64,000 nt of DNA, taken from contig CALAJN010000017.1 of the NCBI GenBank assembly GCA_937922675.1, positions 1 through 64,000 on the forward strand. Direction: 5' to 3'. Below, piece by piece: positions 1-7,680 of this stretch. Positions within the stretch are counted from its first letter, which is position 1. Every line of letters starts with the position of its first letter. The stretch comes from an uncultured Granulosicoccaceae bacterium. Lineage in GTDB: Bacteria; Pseudomonadota; Gammaproteobacteria; Granulosicoccales; Granulosicoccaceae. Position numbers and translations under genes: made by a program. Under the pieces are notes generated by a model. The model was not told the DNA's origin, searched no databases, and worked only from the letters and a program-made list of their open reading frames with translations.

Positions 1-165
1 TCCGCAGGCGTGTCCTCCGCAGGCGTGTCCTCCGCAGGCGTGTCCTCCGCAGGCGTGTCCTCCGCAGGCGTGTCCTCCGCAGGCGTGTCCTCCGCAGGCG
101 TGTCCTCCGCAGGCGTGTCCTCCGCAGGCGTGTCCTGTTCAGGCGTGTCCTCTACGGGTCTGTCC
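1..165. repeat. 15-bp tandem repeat array, in frame
   Basis: Nine perfect copies of a 15-bp unit (TCCGCAGGCGTGTCC on the plus strand) fill 1-135. Two degenerate copies follow at 136-150 and 151-165. Read on the minus strand the unit encodes Thr-Pro-Ala-Glu-Asp. The unit is a multiple of three, so gain or loss of copies changes length without a frameshift. The array continues past the left edge, so its true copy number is unknown. Confidence 0.95.
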
Positions 166-653
166 CCTGGCGGAGGATCGGCTTGCACGACGCCTGCAGA
201 AAAGGGGTCAGAGCCAGCCTCGAGTTCATCGAAATTGGTCAGGCCATCGTCATCGCTGTCGATATTGAAATCATAGTCGCCCGAGCTGTATGCCAGTGCA
301 TCCCCATTGACATCCACGACCAGGCTTTGCTCCAGTGTGGCAAGTTGCACGTCACCGGCGGCAAGCGTGCTTATCCATGTGACGTTGACATCAATGGATG
401 CGTTGGGAGTGACTTGCACTGTGCCCGACCAGAGCCCCTCGTCGACACGCTGCATATCAACAACCTGCCCCGTAGAGAGCACCACAACCGGTTGCAGGGT
501 CTGTCGATCAATGTTGCGAGATTCCAGCAGAGCCTGAGGTACCGATACACCGACATCGGGGCTGGAGCCGTTGTTGTCGCTACAGGCAGACAATGCAAGG
601 GTGGTTAATACAGAAACAGCTGATCGCGTCCACAGTGGCTTGTTCGAGCTCAT
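1..653 (-). CDS. Repeat-tailed lipoprotein with a TSP3-like calcium-binding segment (3' end beyond window)
   Basis: This frame is open from an ATG at 653 through the left edge, at least 217 codons. The N-terminus is basic and hydrophobic and ends in a lipobox (LALSAC, Cys about residue 26), so a lipid-anchored envelope protein is likely. Around residues 139-155 there is an aspartate-rich segment, DIDSDDDGLTNFDE-like (NIDSDDDGLTNFDELEAGSDP minus its ends), typical of TSP3/dockerin-like Ca2+ loops. It then passes through a proline-rich linker into TPAED repeats of exactly 15 bp. A GGGAG-type ribosome site lies 6-8 nt upstream. The start overlaps the stop of the preceding gene (ATGA), so the two are probably translationally coupled. 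No family is recognised and the C-terminus is not visible. The repeat is most likely a stiff acidic stalk holding an unseen distal domain off the membrane. Confidence 0.75.
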   Translation of the reverse strand, partial: MSSNKPLWTRSAVSVLTTLALSACSDNNGSSPDVGVSVPQALLESRNIDRQTLQPVVVLSTGQVVDMQRVDEGLWSGTVQVTPNASIDVNVTWISTLAAGDVQLATLEQSLVVDVNGDALAYSSGDYDFNIDSDDDGLTNFDELEAGSDPFSAGVVQADPPPGDRPVEDTPEQDTPAEDTPAEDTPAEDTPAEDTPAEDTPAEDTPAEDTPAEDTPA

Positions 654-1297
654 TGTGGCTCTCCCAGCGTTATGGTCAGGGGAACTGTGTCTCCATCTGC
701 AAAGGTGCTGCTACCGTCGCTGCCTCCGCCAGACGCGGCGGCCAGTGCTCCAACAGCCACAACGCCCAGCGCCACATGCCACCAACGAACAGATCGAGTG
801 GTGGGCGCGTCGACTGTGTTTTGCGTGATACGAGTATCTGCAGATGTCGTCTCGGAGCTTGCCAGCGGTGAAGCTGTCAACGACCGTACCAGAGGCTCAA
901 AAGCGAAACCGGAAATCGCACGGTTACCGCGATCATCACGTGCCTGAATGTAGTACTCAATGGCTCGCAGATCGCTTGCCTTGGTTTTCAAGGTTGCGCT
1001 GTAGAAAGTGGTTTGCCCCAATTCTGTCATGTTTGACGACAAAAATACTGATTGTCCCGCGCGCCGGTGATACAGCGTCACATCTGACAACTCCGCACTA
1101 CTACTCACCTCAGCAGTAAAGACCTGACTGGCCGCTGCCTCGCTCGAGGTGACGATGACGGGCTCTATGACCGGTCGCTCAACGTCGGACAATCCGTTAC
1201 TTATGCCTGCATCTGCACTTTGTGCATACGCGGCCGGATTTGTTACCTGAAAGAAAGCGATGATGCAGCACAGAACTATGCTGAGTAGGAGTCGCAT
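650..1297 (-). CDS. Secreted/membrane protein with beta-sandwich domain and C-terminal membrane segment
   Basis: Predicted 215 aa. I start at the ATG at 1297, not the upstream TTG at 1384, because a clean signal peptide (MRLLLSIVLCC... to AYAQS) begins there. Residues about 45-150 are beta-rich and end in a YYIQARDDRGN-type strand seen in Ig/FN3-like extracellular modules. A C-terminal hydrophobic, glycine/alanine-rich segment (WWHVALGVVAVGALAAAS) followed by GGGSDG suggests membrane anchoring. Its stop codon overlaps the start of the repeat-tailed lipoprotein gene (ATGA), so the two products probably act together at the envelope. No enzyme motif is visible and function is unknown. No strong ribosome site is seen upstream. 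Confidence 0.7.
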   Translation of the reverse strand: MRLLLSIVLCCIIAFFQVTNPAAYAQSADAGISNGLSDVERPVIEPVIVTSSEAAASQVFTAEVSSSAELSDVTLYHRRAGQSVFLSSNMTELGQTTFYSATLKTKASDLRAIEYYIQARDDRGNRAISGFAFEPLVRSLTASPLASSETTSADTRITQNTVDAPTTRSVRWWHVALGVVAVGALAAASGGGSDGSSTFADGDTVPLTITLGEPQ

Positions 1298-1460
1298 TGC
1301 AGCGCATGAAATCGAGGCCAACCCGGAGTATACGGTTGATGCCTGTCGAGAAGCTGTTGAACAGGTCGCGGCGGCGCCAAGCAATATGCTTTGAGGTAAT
1401 ACGACCGGAATTGCGTCTCAATTTATGTCGCTCGCAGTAGACGAGGGTCTTGACTCGAGT

Positions 1461-1970
1461 CTACAGAGAGCAATCGGCACGGCGCTCGCGCCTTTGGTAG
1501 AGAGGGTGTGCCGGCTCGCCGCTCTTGCCCAGGCTAAAGCAGTACGCCTGCAATGACTTGTGATCAAGCAGGTCTCTTACAGCCTGGCTTCTGTTGAGGT
1601 GGCTTCCGTGTCCCCCCCACGATGCGACTATGAGGTCCGCGGCGGCTGCAGCGTGCAACAGGGTGTCGTCGTTGCACCGCGACAGCGGCCTCGCCTTGCG
1701 TTTCATCATGCGTGGTTGAGTGGCGCGAATATCAAACAGGTTGACCATGATCATTGCCCCGTAGCCCCAGTCGGCGGCGAATTGCCTGCACCGTCGTATG
1801 GTGGGGTCATCGTGAGCAGCATCGGCCGTCGATGGGTTCAGGCCAATGAAAGTCACACAGCCAAGTTCAGGCTTCCAGCTACGCCACAACAGGTGCCTGT
1901 AGTGTCTGCAGCCTGAGAACACGGCGCCACTTGTCTGGCGCAGATCAGCTTTCGGCGTTGAGCCTGTCAT
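1461..1970 (-). CDS. DUF1643 family protein
   Basis: 169 aa. It carries the family hallmarks: an early VTFIGLNPSTADA segment, a DPTIRRC motif, a NLFDIRAT motif and a later VASWGGHG segment. DUF1643 proteins are small soluble proteins of unknown function, scattered widely and often found in accessory regions. The start codon overlaps the stop of the LacI-type regulator gene (ATGA at 1967-1970), so it is co-transcribed and probably translationally coupled with that regulator. That pairing is not one I know for the family. The function is not predicted. Confidence 0.8.
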   Translation of the reverse strand: MTGSTPKADLRQTSGAVFSGCRHYRHLLWRSWKPELGCVTFIGLNPSTADAAHDDPTIRRCRQFAADWGYGAMIMVNLFDIRATQPRMMKRKARPLSRCNDDTLLHAAAAADLIVASWGGHGSHLNRSQAVRDLLDHKSLQAYCFSLGKSGEPAHPLYQRRERRADCSL

Positions 1971-3055
1971 AAGGTGCGGGCAACGCCGCTTGAGCCTCTC
2001 AGCACGAGCTCGTTGTCAATGATGTTGTGTGAGGGGTGGGTGCCGTGTGTCAGATGCGGTTGGCATAGATGATCTGCTGCGAGTCTTCCTATTCGCCGCG
2101 CGGGTAGTCGCATAGTGGTCAGTTCTGGCTCCATAGCAGCGGATCCCTTGAAGTCACCGATACCAACAACAGACAGCGTTTCAGGTACATCGATACGCAA
2201 TTTTCTGGCGGCGTGCAGCACGCCATGTGCGATCACGTCATTGCAACCGATGATCGCTGTCGGTGGCGAGTCGCTTTGCAACAAGTCCAGCGCTACACGC
2301 TTGGCCTCAAGAGAGTCGTAAGGGCAGGTGAAGATGCGCTTGTGCGGCAAAACAAGGTTTGCTTCTGTTAGTGCCTTGCGGATGCCGGCGAGTCTGTCTG
2401 CTGCTCGATCATTGTGTGTGGTGCTGGGGATCAACAAGGCAATATCCTGATGCCCAAGATCGATCAGGTGTCGAGTAATTCGGTATCCGGCCTGACAATT
2501 ATCGGTGCCAATTACAGGAACATTGGCGGGGCCATTTGTGCACCAAAGTGCTACCACAGGTACATCGCGCAGCTTCAGCATCTCCAACGCCACAGGGTCA
2601 TGCTCGCGACCGATCAAGGCGAGGCCGTCGATACGTCTTTCCAGTAGCGAACGGATAATACTGATCTCGCGTTGCACGTCATAGTCGTGACTGGCGATGA
2701 GCATCGTGCGCTCTTGTTCACCGAGTCGTTGAGCAAAGGCTTCGATGAGTTCCGAGAAAATCGCATTGTCGATAGTCGGAACAATGCATCCAATTGTGCC
2801 TGAGCGACGGCTGTGCAGACCACTAGCCATGCGGTCGCGAATATAGCCCAGCTCTGACGCGGCCTCCAGGACGCGCTGCCGTGTTTGCGGTTTGACAGTC
2901 CTCGGTCGGGTAAAGCTGCGTGACACGGTCGCACCGGATACGCCGGCCCTGGCGGCGACATCGAGCAGACCTGGCGCCCCCTTGCGAGAGCGTGTCCGGC
3001 GGACCTTGTCGGAGATGTCCGGGGAGGATGTGCGCGCAGGCGAATAATCGTTCAT
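1967..3055 (-). CDS. LacI/GalR-family transcriptional regulator, probable controller of the adjacent TTT/SauST operon
   Basis: 362 aa. The N-terminal helix-turn-helix is classic LacI (LLDVAARAGVSGATVSRSFT at about residues 30-50, then a hinge region ending in SELGYIRDRMASGL). A periplasmic-binding-protein-like effector domain fills the rest (GTIGCIVPTIDNAIFSELIEAF onward). The family binds palindromic operators with a central CG and releases or gains DNA on binding a small effector. A matching operator sits about 7 bp upstream of its start codon, in the divergent promoter shared with the transporter/CoA-ligase operon. Autoregulation and control of that operon are therefore inferred. The effector is likely the transported acid or its CoA ester. 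Confidence 0.9.
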   Translation of the reverse strand: MNDYSPARTSSPDISDKVRRTRSRKGAPGLLDVAARAGVSGATVSRSFTRPRTVKPQTRQRVLEAASELGYIRDRMASGLHSRRSGTIGCIVPTIDNAIFSELIEAFAQRLGEQERTMLIASHDYDVQREISIIRSLLERRIDGLALIGREHDPVALEMLKLRDVPVVALWCTNGPANVPVIGTDNCQAGYRITRHLIDLGHQDIALLIPSTTHNDRAADRLAGIRKALTEANLVLPHKRIFTCPYDSLEAKRVALDLLQSDSPPTAIIGCNDVIAHGVLHAARKLRIDVPETLSVVGIGDFKGSAAMEPELTTMRLPARRIGRLAADHLCQPHLTHGTHPSHNIIDNELVLRGSSGVARTL

Positions 3056-3061
3056 GCCCGT

Positions 3062-3079
3062 AATGTAAACGTTTGCATT
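3062..3079. promoter_or_regulatory. LacI-family operator
   Basis: The 18-bp near-palindrome AATGTAAACGTTTGCATT has the AAACGTTT core with central CG that is characteristic of LacI/GalR operators. Only one position pair breaks symmetry (TGTAAAC against GTTTGCA). It lies between the divergently transcribed regulator (start 3055) and the transporter operon (start 3110), overlapping where both promoters must be. I see no second copy in the window. Confidence 0.8.
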
Positions 3080-3109
3080 CTTATTTTCATCCGTTAGGGT
3101 AGGCGTGGT

Positions 3110-4666
3110 GTGGTCAGTGGAGTTGGGGTAGCGGTGGAGTTTGTGCAGTACTTCGGAGGCGTGTTCGAACCGATATCGTTCCTGCTCTTGCTTGGCGGCA
3201 CGATAGGCGGGCTGATATTGGGGGCCACGCCCGGGCTGTCTCCCACCATGGCGGTGGCACTGCTCATCCCGTTTACCTTTCAGCTGGCGCCAACACAGGG
3301 CCTGATTCTGTTGGGAGCGGCCTATACCTCAACGGTCGCAGGTGGCGCGGTCAGTGCCATTCTTTTAAAGATTCCAGGAGCGCCGGCCAATATCGCTACC
3401 GCCCTGGACGGTCACGAAATGGCGCGGCGAGGCGAGGGCGCGCGGGCCTTGCACCTGTCGTTCATGGCCTCGGGTATCGGTGGGGTGACTGGCGTCCTCT
3501 TGCTCATATTCCTCACGCCTGTGCTTGCGCAATGGGCGCTCGCGTTCGGGCCGCCGCATCTGTTCTGGATGGCGATTCTGGGCGTGACCGTGATCGGTTC
3601 ACTCGACTCCAATTCCTTTGTAAAGGGTCTGCTCTCGGGATGTCTTGGCTTGTGGCTCTCTATGATTGGCTATGACGATATTCAGGGGGCACAACGATTC
3701 ATCTTTCACGACGCCCTGACTGGAGGTGTCAACATCATCACAGCCCTGATCGGGATCTTTGCTATCCCGCAGGTCATCAACATGTTTGCCAAGGGGCGAG
3801 TACATCGGGCAATCGATGCAGTTGCGGTTGATCGTCAGCCCATCTCATCCTCGGCCGCAGAGCTCACCACCCACACAAAACCACTGGCAATTGGCACCCT
3901 TGTAGGCTCTGTGATTGGTCTCATTCCGGGTGTCGGCGGACAGATCGCAGGCCTTCTCGCGTATGACCAGACAAAGAAGTTCTCGCGCAACAACGAGAGC
4001 TTTGGCAAGGGCGAGCCCGCAGGAGTCATTGCTGCGGAATCGGCTAACAACGCGATGGTTGGACCGTCCCTGGTGCCGTTACTGACCTTGTCGATACCCG
4101 GCAGCCCTACTGCCGCCGTGCTTCTGGGAGGCTTGTTGATTCACGGCATATTCCCGGGCTCTGATCTGTTTGAAAATCACCCGGATGTGGCCTGGACCTT
4201 TATCAACTCGATGTTGATCGGTCAGGTCCTGATGGTGTTCTTCGGTATATGGGTGGCGAGTTATGCGGCACGTGTAGCGCGAATACCGTCGTCGATCATG
4301 GCGGCGGCAGTGCTGGTGTTAGCGCTGTTCGGGGCCTACTCAGTACAACAGTCAATGGGCGATGTACACGTGATGGTGGTACTGGGTATTGCGATGTACG
4401 TTCTGGAGAAATTCGGCTTCTCTGCCGCCCCCTTGGTGCTCGGGTTGATTCTGGGACCCATAGCCGAGGCCAATTTTATTCAAGGCAGCATGATCGCTGC
4501 AGCCGTTGACGGACCGTGGGACTATTTTTTTACAGGGTCGCTCAATATTGCTTTGATCACTTTGGTTGTGGCGTCCATTCTCTGGAGCTTTTTTACGTCA
4601 GGCAGAGCTGCGCCCGTTGTCGGTGAGCGCAGCGAGCGCGCAAAGTCTGCAGAGGAGGTCTCATGA
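3110..4666 (+). CDS. Tripartite tricarboxylate transporter large permease (TctA family)
   Basis: About 518 aa, the usual TctA length. Near the N-terminus it has the family signature ILGATPGLSPTMAVALLIPF. A second, related glycine/proline motif lies mid-protein (IGLIPGVGGQIAGLLAYD), followed by SIPGSPTAAVLLGGLLIHG. About 10-12 hydrophobic segments are visible. It forms the large channel subunit of a secondary, solute-binding-protein-dependent importer for carboxylates and related acids. The start is a GTG; GTG at 3110 and GTG at 3134 are both possible, and the second gives a more typical N-terminus. The gene overlaps the tctB-type gene by ATGA. Gene order A-B-C differs from the classical C-B-A order. 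The substrate is inferred from downstream genes to be an organosulfonate such as sulfoacetate. Confidence 0.9.
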   Translation: MVSGVGVAVEFVQYFGGVFEPISFLLLLGGTIGGLILGATPGLSPTMAVALLIPFTFQLAPTQGLILLGAAYTSTVAGGAVSAILLKIPGAPANIATALDGHEMARRGEGARALHLSFMASGIGGVTGVLLLIFLTPVLAQWALAFGPPHLFWMAILGVTVIGSLDSNSFVKGLLSGCLGLWLSMIGYDDIQGAQRFIFHDALTGGVNIITALIGIFAIPQVINMFAKGRVHRAIDAVAVDRQPISSSAAELTTHTKPLAIGTLVGSVIGLIPGVGGQIAGLLAYDQTKKFSRNNESFGKGEPAGVIAAESANNAMVGPSLVPLLTLSIPGSPTAAVLLGGLLIHGIFPGSDLFENHPDVAWTFINSMLIGQVLMVFFGIWVASYAARVARIPSSIMAAAVLVLALFGAYSVQQSMGDVHVMVVLGIAMYVLEKFGFSAAPLVLGLILGPIAEANFIQGSMIAAAVDGPWDYFFTGSLNIALITLVVASILWSFFTSGRAAPVVGERSERAKSAEEVS

Positions 4667-5130
4667 CTGCAACAGCATCGCGAGCACAGCATCTGATTCC
4701 AGCCGTAGCTGTACTGCTGTTGTCATTGACCGTAGTGTGGCTTTCGTTCACACGTGAACCTGCGGCTGCATTCTTGTTTCCCCGCTTGATCGCATCAGTG
4801 ATGTTTTTGCTCGCTGTGTGGAATTGCGTGCGTGCAGCGCTCGGGCTTGCACGTGTTGGCGCTGGTCTTGAGCTTGAAGAGTGTCTGAGAATTGCACCAG
4901 GCGTGCTCGTCGTGTTGGTGTATGTCCTGTTCGTAGCGCGTTGGCTCGGGTTCTATACAGCGAGTCTTGGGACGTTCATCGTCTTGTATTCCTTGTATGA
5001 CCCGGCATCGCATTTCAAACTCACGACCTGGCTACATCGCATTGCTATCAGTCTGATCTTCATGGCGGTGATCTACGGGCTATTCGCAGTGCTTCTAAAG
5101 GTACAGACCCCACGCGGTCTGTATTTCTAA
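4663..5130 (+). CDS. Tripartite tricarboxylate transporter small permease (TctB family)
   Basis: 155 aa with four hydrophobic segments, the normal size and topology of TctB, the small membrane subunit that pairs with TctA. A strong GAGGAGG-type ribosome site lies just before the ATG, and the start overlaps the tctA-type stop. Sequence conservation in this family is low, so the call rests on position, length and topology together. Downstream, 80 nt separate it from the binding-protein gene. Confidence 0.85.
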   Translation: MTATASRAQHLIPAVAVLLLSLTVVWLSFTREPAAAFLFPRLIASVMFLLAVWNCVRAALGLARVGAGLELEECLRIAPGVLVVLVYVLFVARWLGFYTASLGTFIVLYSLYDPASHFKLTTWLHRIAISLIFMAVIYGLFAVLLKVQTPRGLYF

Positions 5131-5210
5131 ACGGTGTCAGAGTGTATTCCCCTGGGGTGCGCGGCTGACAGCACATCACCTTTGGTACCACTTGGAAAGA
5201 GCAGAGAGAC

Positions 5211-6179
5211 ATGAAGAGAAGAACACTATTTGCAGCAGCCCTGGCTGCCAGCCTCGCATCCGTCGGCATGGTTCGAGCAGCGGACTATCCTGACCGACCT
5301 ATCTCGGTCATGGTCAGCTACGGCGCGGGTGGCGCAACCGATTTTCAGGCTCGTATAGTCACTATGGTTGCTGGCAACGAGGAATACCTCGGACAACCCA
5401 TGGTCATCATCAACAAGCCGGGTGCCGGTGGGCGCGTTGGCTGGAACTGGTTTGCCAGTGAAGCGGAAGCTGATGGCTACACACTTGCGGCCTATAACAT
5501 CCCGCACTTTATCGCGCAATCGATCGAGGGTGGCGTCAAGTACGAAAAGTCCTCCTTTGAACCGATTGCCAACTGGGGCGCGGATCCTGCCGTGGTTGTG
5601 GTGCCTGCCGGTAGTGAGTACAACGATATCGAGAGCCTCGTGGCCTTTGCTTCCGAGAATCCTGGCAAAGTCACTCTCTCGGGAGCCGGTCTGTACGTCG
5701 GTCACCACATCGCAGCACTTCAGCTTGAAAAGGCAACAGGTGCAAAGATGGCCTACATACCCACCGCGGGTGGAGGAGCCGCCGCCATGAAGGCTGTCAT
5801 CGCGGGTGACGTTGTCGCAGGCATCAACAATTTGTCTGATGCGTTCCGTGCGCAAGAAGCAGGCAATGTAAAAATACTTGCGGTCGCAGATCTGGAGCGC
5901 AACGAGTTTCTGCCTGATGTTCCGACACTGATGGAAGCTGGCTTTGAGGTAGACAATGCCTCAGTTAACTTTCGTGGTGTCATGGTTCCAAAGGGAACAC
6001 CTGATAACGTTATTGACTTGTTGGCGGCAAAGGTGCCGGAGATGTTTGCCAATGCGCGAGTCACCGGCAAGATGAGTGCGGGTGGATCGCCGATGAAGAT
6101 CATGACGCGTGATGAAGTGATTGCCATGTGGGATGCGCGTCAAGAGACCTTGACCGAGCTGCTCGCCGGTCTGAAATAG
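5211..6179 (+). CDS. TTT solute-binding protein (TctC/Bug family)
   Basis: 322 aa with a signal peptide (MKRRTLFAAALAASLASV..., cleavage near VRA-ADYP). The mature N-terminus carries the Bug-family pattern YPDRPISVMVSYGAGGATD, in which the glycine-rich loop binds the carboxylate of the ligand. Later segments such as KPGAGGRVGWNW and MAYIPTAGGGAAAMKAVIAGDV are typical. A GAGAGACATG ribosome site is present. It delivers a small organic acid to the TctAB permease. Given the linked acyl-CoA reductase and CoA ligase, sulfoacetate is the best guess, though malonate-like or other short acids are not excluded. Confidence 0.9.
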   Translation: MKRRTLFAAALAASLASVGMVRAADYPDRPISVMVSYGAGGATDFQARIVTMVAGNEEYLGQPMVIINKPGAGGRVGWNWFASEAEADGYTLAAYNIPHFIAQSIEGGVKYEKSSFEPIANWGADPAVVVVPAGSEYNDIESLVAFASENPGKVTLSGAGLYVGHHIAALQLEKATGAKMAYIPTAGGGAAAMKAVIAGDVVAGINNLSDAFRAQEAGNVKILAVADLERNEFLPDVPTLMEAGFEVDNASVNFRGVMVPKGTPDNVIDLLAAKVPEMFANARVTGKMSAGGSPMKIMTRDEVIAMWDARQETLTELLAGLK

Positions 6180-6217
6180 TCGGGTCAAGTCAAGCGATAA
6201 ACAGCGAGGAGCGACAC

Positions 6218-7663
6218 GTGTCAGCAACAGAAATGGCGGCCCGGGATAACTCGGCAGCAACGGAGCGCGCCGCTGTGGATGCTGTTGTCGAGCGAGCACG
6301 TGTCGCTCAGCTGCGTTTTGAAAAAGAGGCCGACCAGGCCTTGCTGGACCGCGCAGCTCTGGCGGCGGCCTGGGCCTTGATGGAGCCAGAGAGGAATGCA
6401 GCCTTGTCGAAGATGGCGGTAGAGTCGACCGGGCTTGGGCGGGTAGCCGACAAGATCCGCAAGAATCACCGCAAGACGCTTGGTCTGCTGCGCGATATTG
6501 CCGGTGTCGCGACCACGGGTGTTGTCAATGAAGAGCCAACTCGCGGGATAACGGAATTGGCGCGTCCGGTGGGAGTCGTGGGGGCTGTGGTGCCGTCGAC
6601 CAATCCTGCAGCAACGCCAACCAACAACGTCATCAATGCGGTCAAGTGTGGCAACGCGATTGTGCTTGCACCATCACCGGCGGGTGCATCAGTGTGTAAA
6701 ACCTTGATAAGTCACATTCACAGCGAGTTTGACCGTATCGGTGTTGATCGAGATCTGGTCCAGATGCTGCCCATGCCACCTTCCAAGGTCAAGACACAGC
6801 AACTGATGGAGACGGTCGATCTTGTGATAGTGACCGGCAGTCAGGACAACGTTCGGCGTGCTTATGCCAGCGGTACACCCGCTATCGGAGTAGGTGCGGG
6901 GAACGCTACGGTCATCGTTGATGAAACGGCTGACCTTGCCGTAGCCGCCAGCAAGATTGCAGCCTCCAAGACCTTTGACAACGCGACATCTTGCTCTTCA
7001 GAAAACCAGTTGATCGTTGTCGAGTCTGTACGCGAGCAGCTGATTAATGAGTTGCACAAGATGGGCGGGCGTCTTCTTGGTGAGCCCCATGCACAGCGAT
7101 TGAAAGAGTCCCTCTTTCAAGGCGACAAGCTCAATCGGCATCTCATTGCCAAAGACATCGATCAGTTTCTCGAGGTGTCTGGAGTCTCTGTAGAAGACGC
7201 TGAGAGTGCGCGTTTTGTGTTGCTTGAAGGGACGGGAGTTGGGCCGTCATATCCTGAGTCTGGTGAGAAGTTGTCTTTGGCCTTGACACTGTTTACGGTG
7301 CCAGATTTGGCAGCAGCGACGGCTTTGGCGAGTGAAATACTCAGTCATCAAGGGGCAGGGCATTCTGTTGGCATGCATACCAGTGATGATTCGCGAGCAT
7401 TGAGTCTTGCCTCACAACTGCCTACCTGCCGTGTCATTGTCAATCAGGCGCACTGCTTTGCCACCGGCGGCTCGTTTGACAATGGCTTGCCGTTTTCGCT
7501 GTCAATGGGCTGCGGTAGTTGGGGTGGCAACTCGATCGACGACAACCTGAACTACACGCACTTTTTGAATACGACACGAATCGTGCGTCCGATCGAAGCA
7601 GTAGAGCCAACGCTTGAGGACGTATTCAGTGGCTATTGGCAGGAGTCTGGTCAAGCGTCGTGA
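6218..7663 (+). CDS. CoA-acylating aldehyde dehydrogenase, sulfoacetaldehyde dehydrogenase (SauS)-like
   Basis: 481 aa from a GTG at 6218 that has a GAGGAG ribosome site 8 nt upstream; the longer open frame to 6128 lacks one. It belongs to the acylating aldehyde dehydrogenase branch: PVGVVGAVVPSTNP, the NAVKCGNAIVLAPSP nucleotide-binding stretch, and the catalytic cysteine near residue 259 in DNATSCSSENQ. Enzymes of this type interconvert an aldehyde and its acyl-CoA with NAD(P)H. SauS does this between sulfoacetyl-CoA and sulfoacetaldehyde. Neighbours support that role: a TTT importer upstream, an AMP-forming CoA ligase 17 nt downstream and an xsc gene 13 kb away. Acetaldehyde or another short semialdehyde remains an alternative substrate. 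Confidence 0.75.
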   Translation: MSATEMAARDNSAATERAAVDAVVERARVAQLRFEKEADQALLDRAALAAAWALMEPERNAALSKMAVESTGLGRVADKIRKNHRKTLGLLRDIAGVATTGVVNEEPTRGITELARPVGVVGAVVPSTNPAATPTNNVINAVKCGNAIVLAPSPAGASVCKTLISHIHSEFDRIGVDRDLVQMLPMPPSKVKTQQLMETVDLVIVTGSQDNVRRAYASGTPAIGVGAGNATVIVDETADLAVAASKIAASKTFDNATSCSSENQLIVVESVREQLINELHKMGGRLLGEPHAQRLKESLFQGDKLNRHLIAKDIDQFLEVSGVSVEDAESARFVLLEGTGVGPSYPESGEKLSLALTLFTVPDLAAATALASEILSHQGAGHSVGMHTSDDSRALSLASQLPTCRVIVNQAHCFATGGSFDNGLPFSLSMGCGSWGGNSIDDNLNYTHFLNTTRIVRPIEAVEPTLEDVFSGYWQESGQAS

Positions 7664-7680
7664 CGAGTGGAGCTGAATCA

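Noticed and set aside
1..165. Possible CRISPR array
   Set aside because: Repeats are 15 bp head to tail with no spacers and lie in a reading frame.
10..276. Plus-strand frame coding a GVSSA repeat protein
   Set aside because: It is the antisense of the TPAED repeat. The minus-strand frame has a lipobox, a ribosome site, a coupled upstream gene and a sensible domain order.
5226..5855. Minus-strand frame of 209 codons
   Set aside because: Antisense to the TctC-type gene, which has a signal peptide and family motifs.
6128..6217. Longer N-terminus of the SauS-like protein
   Set aside because: It overlaps the end of the binding-protein gene, and the GTG at 6218 has the only good ribosome site.
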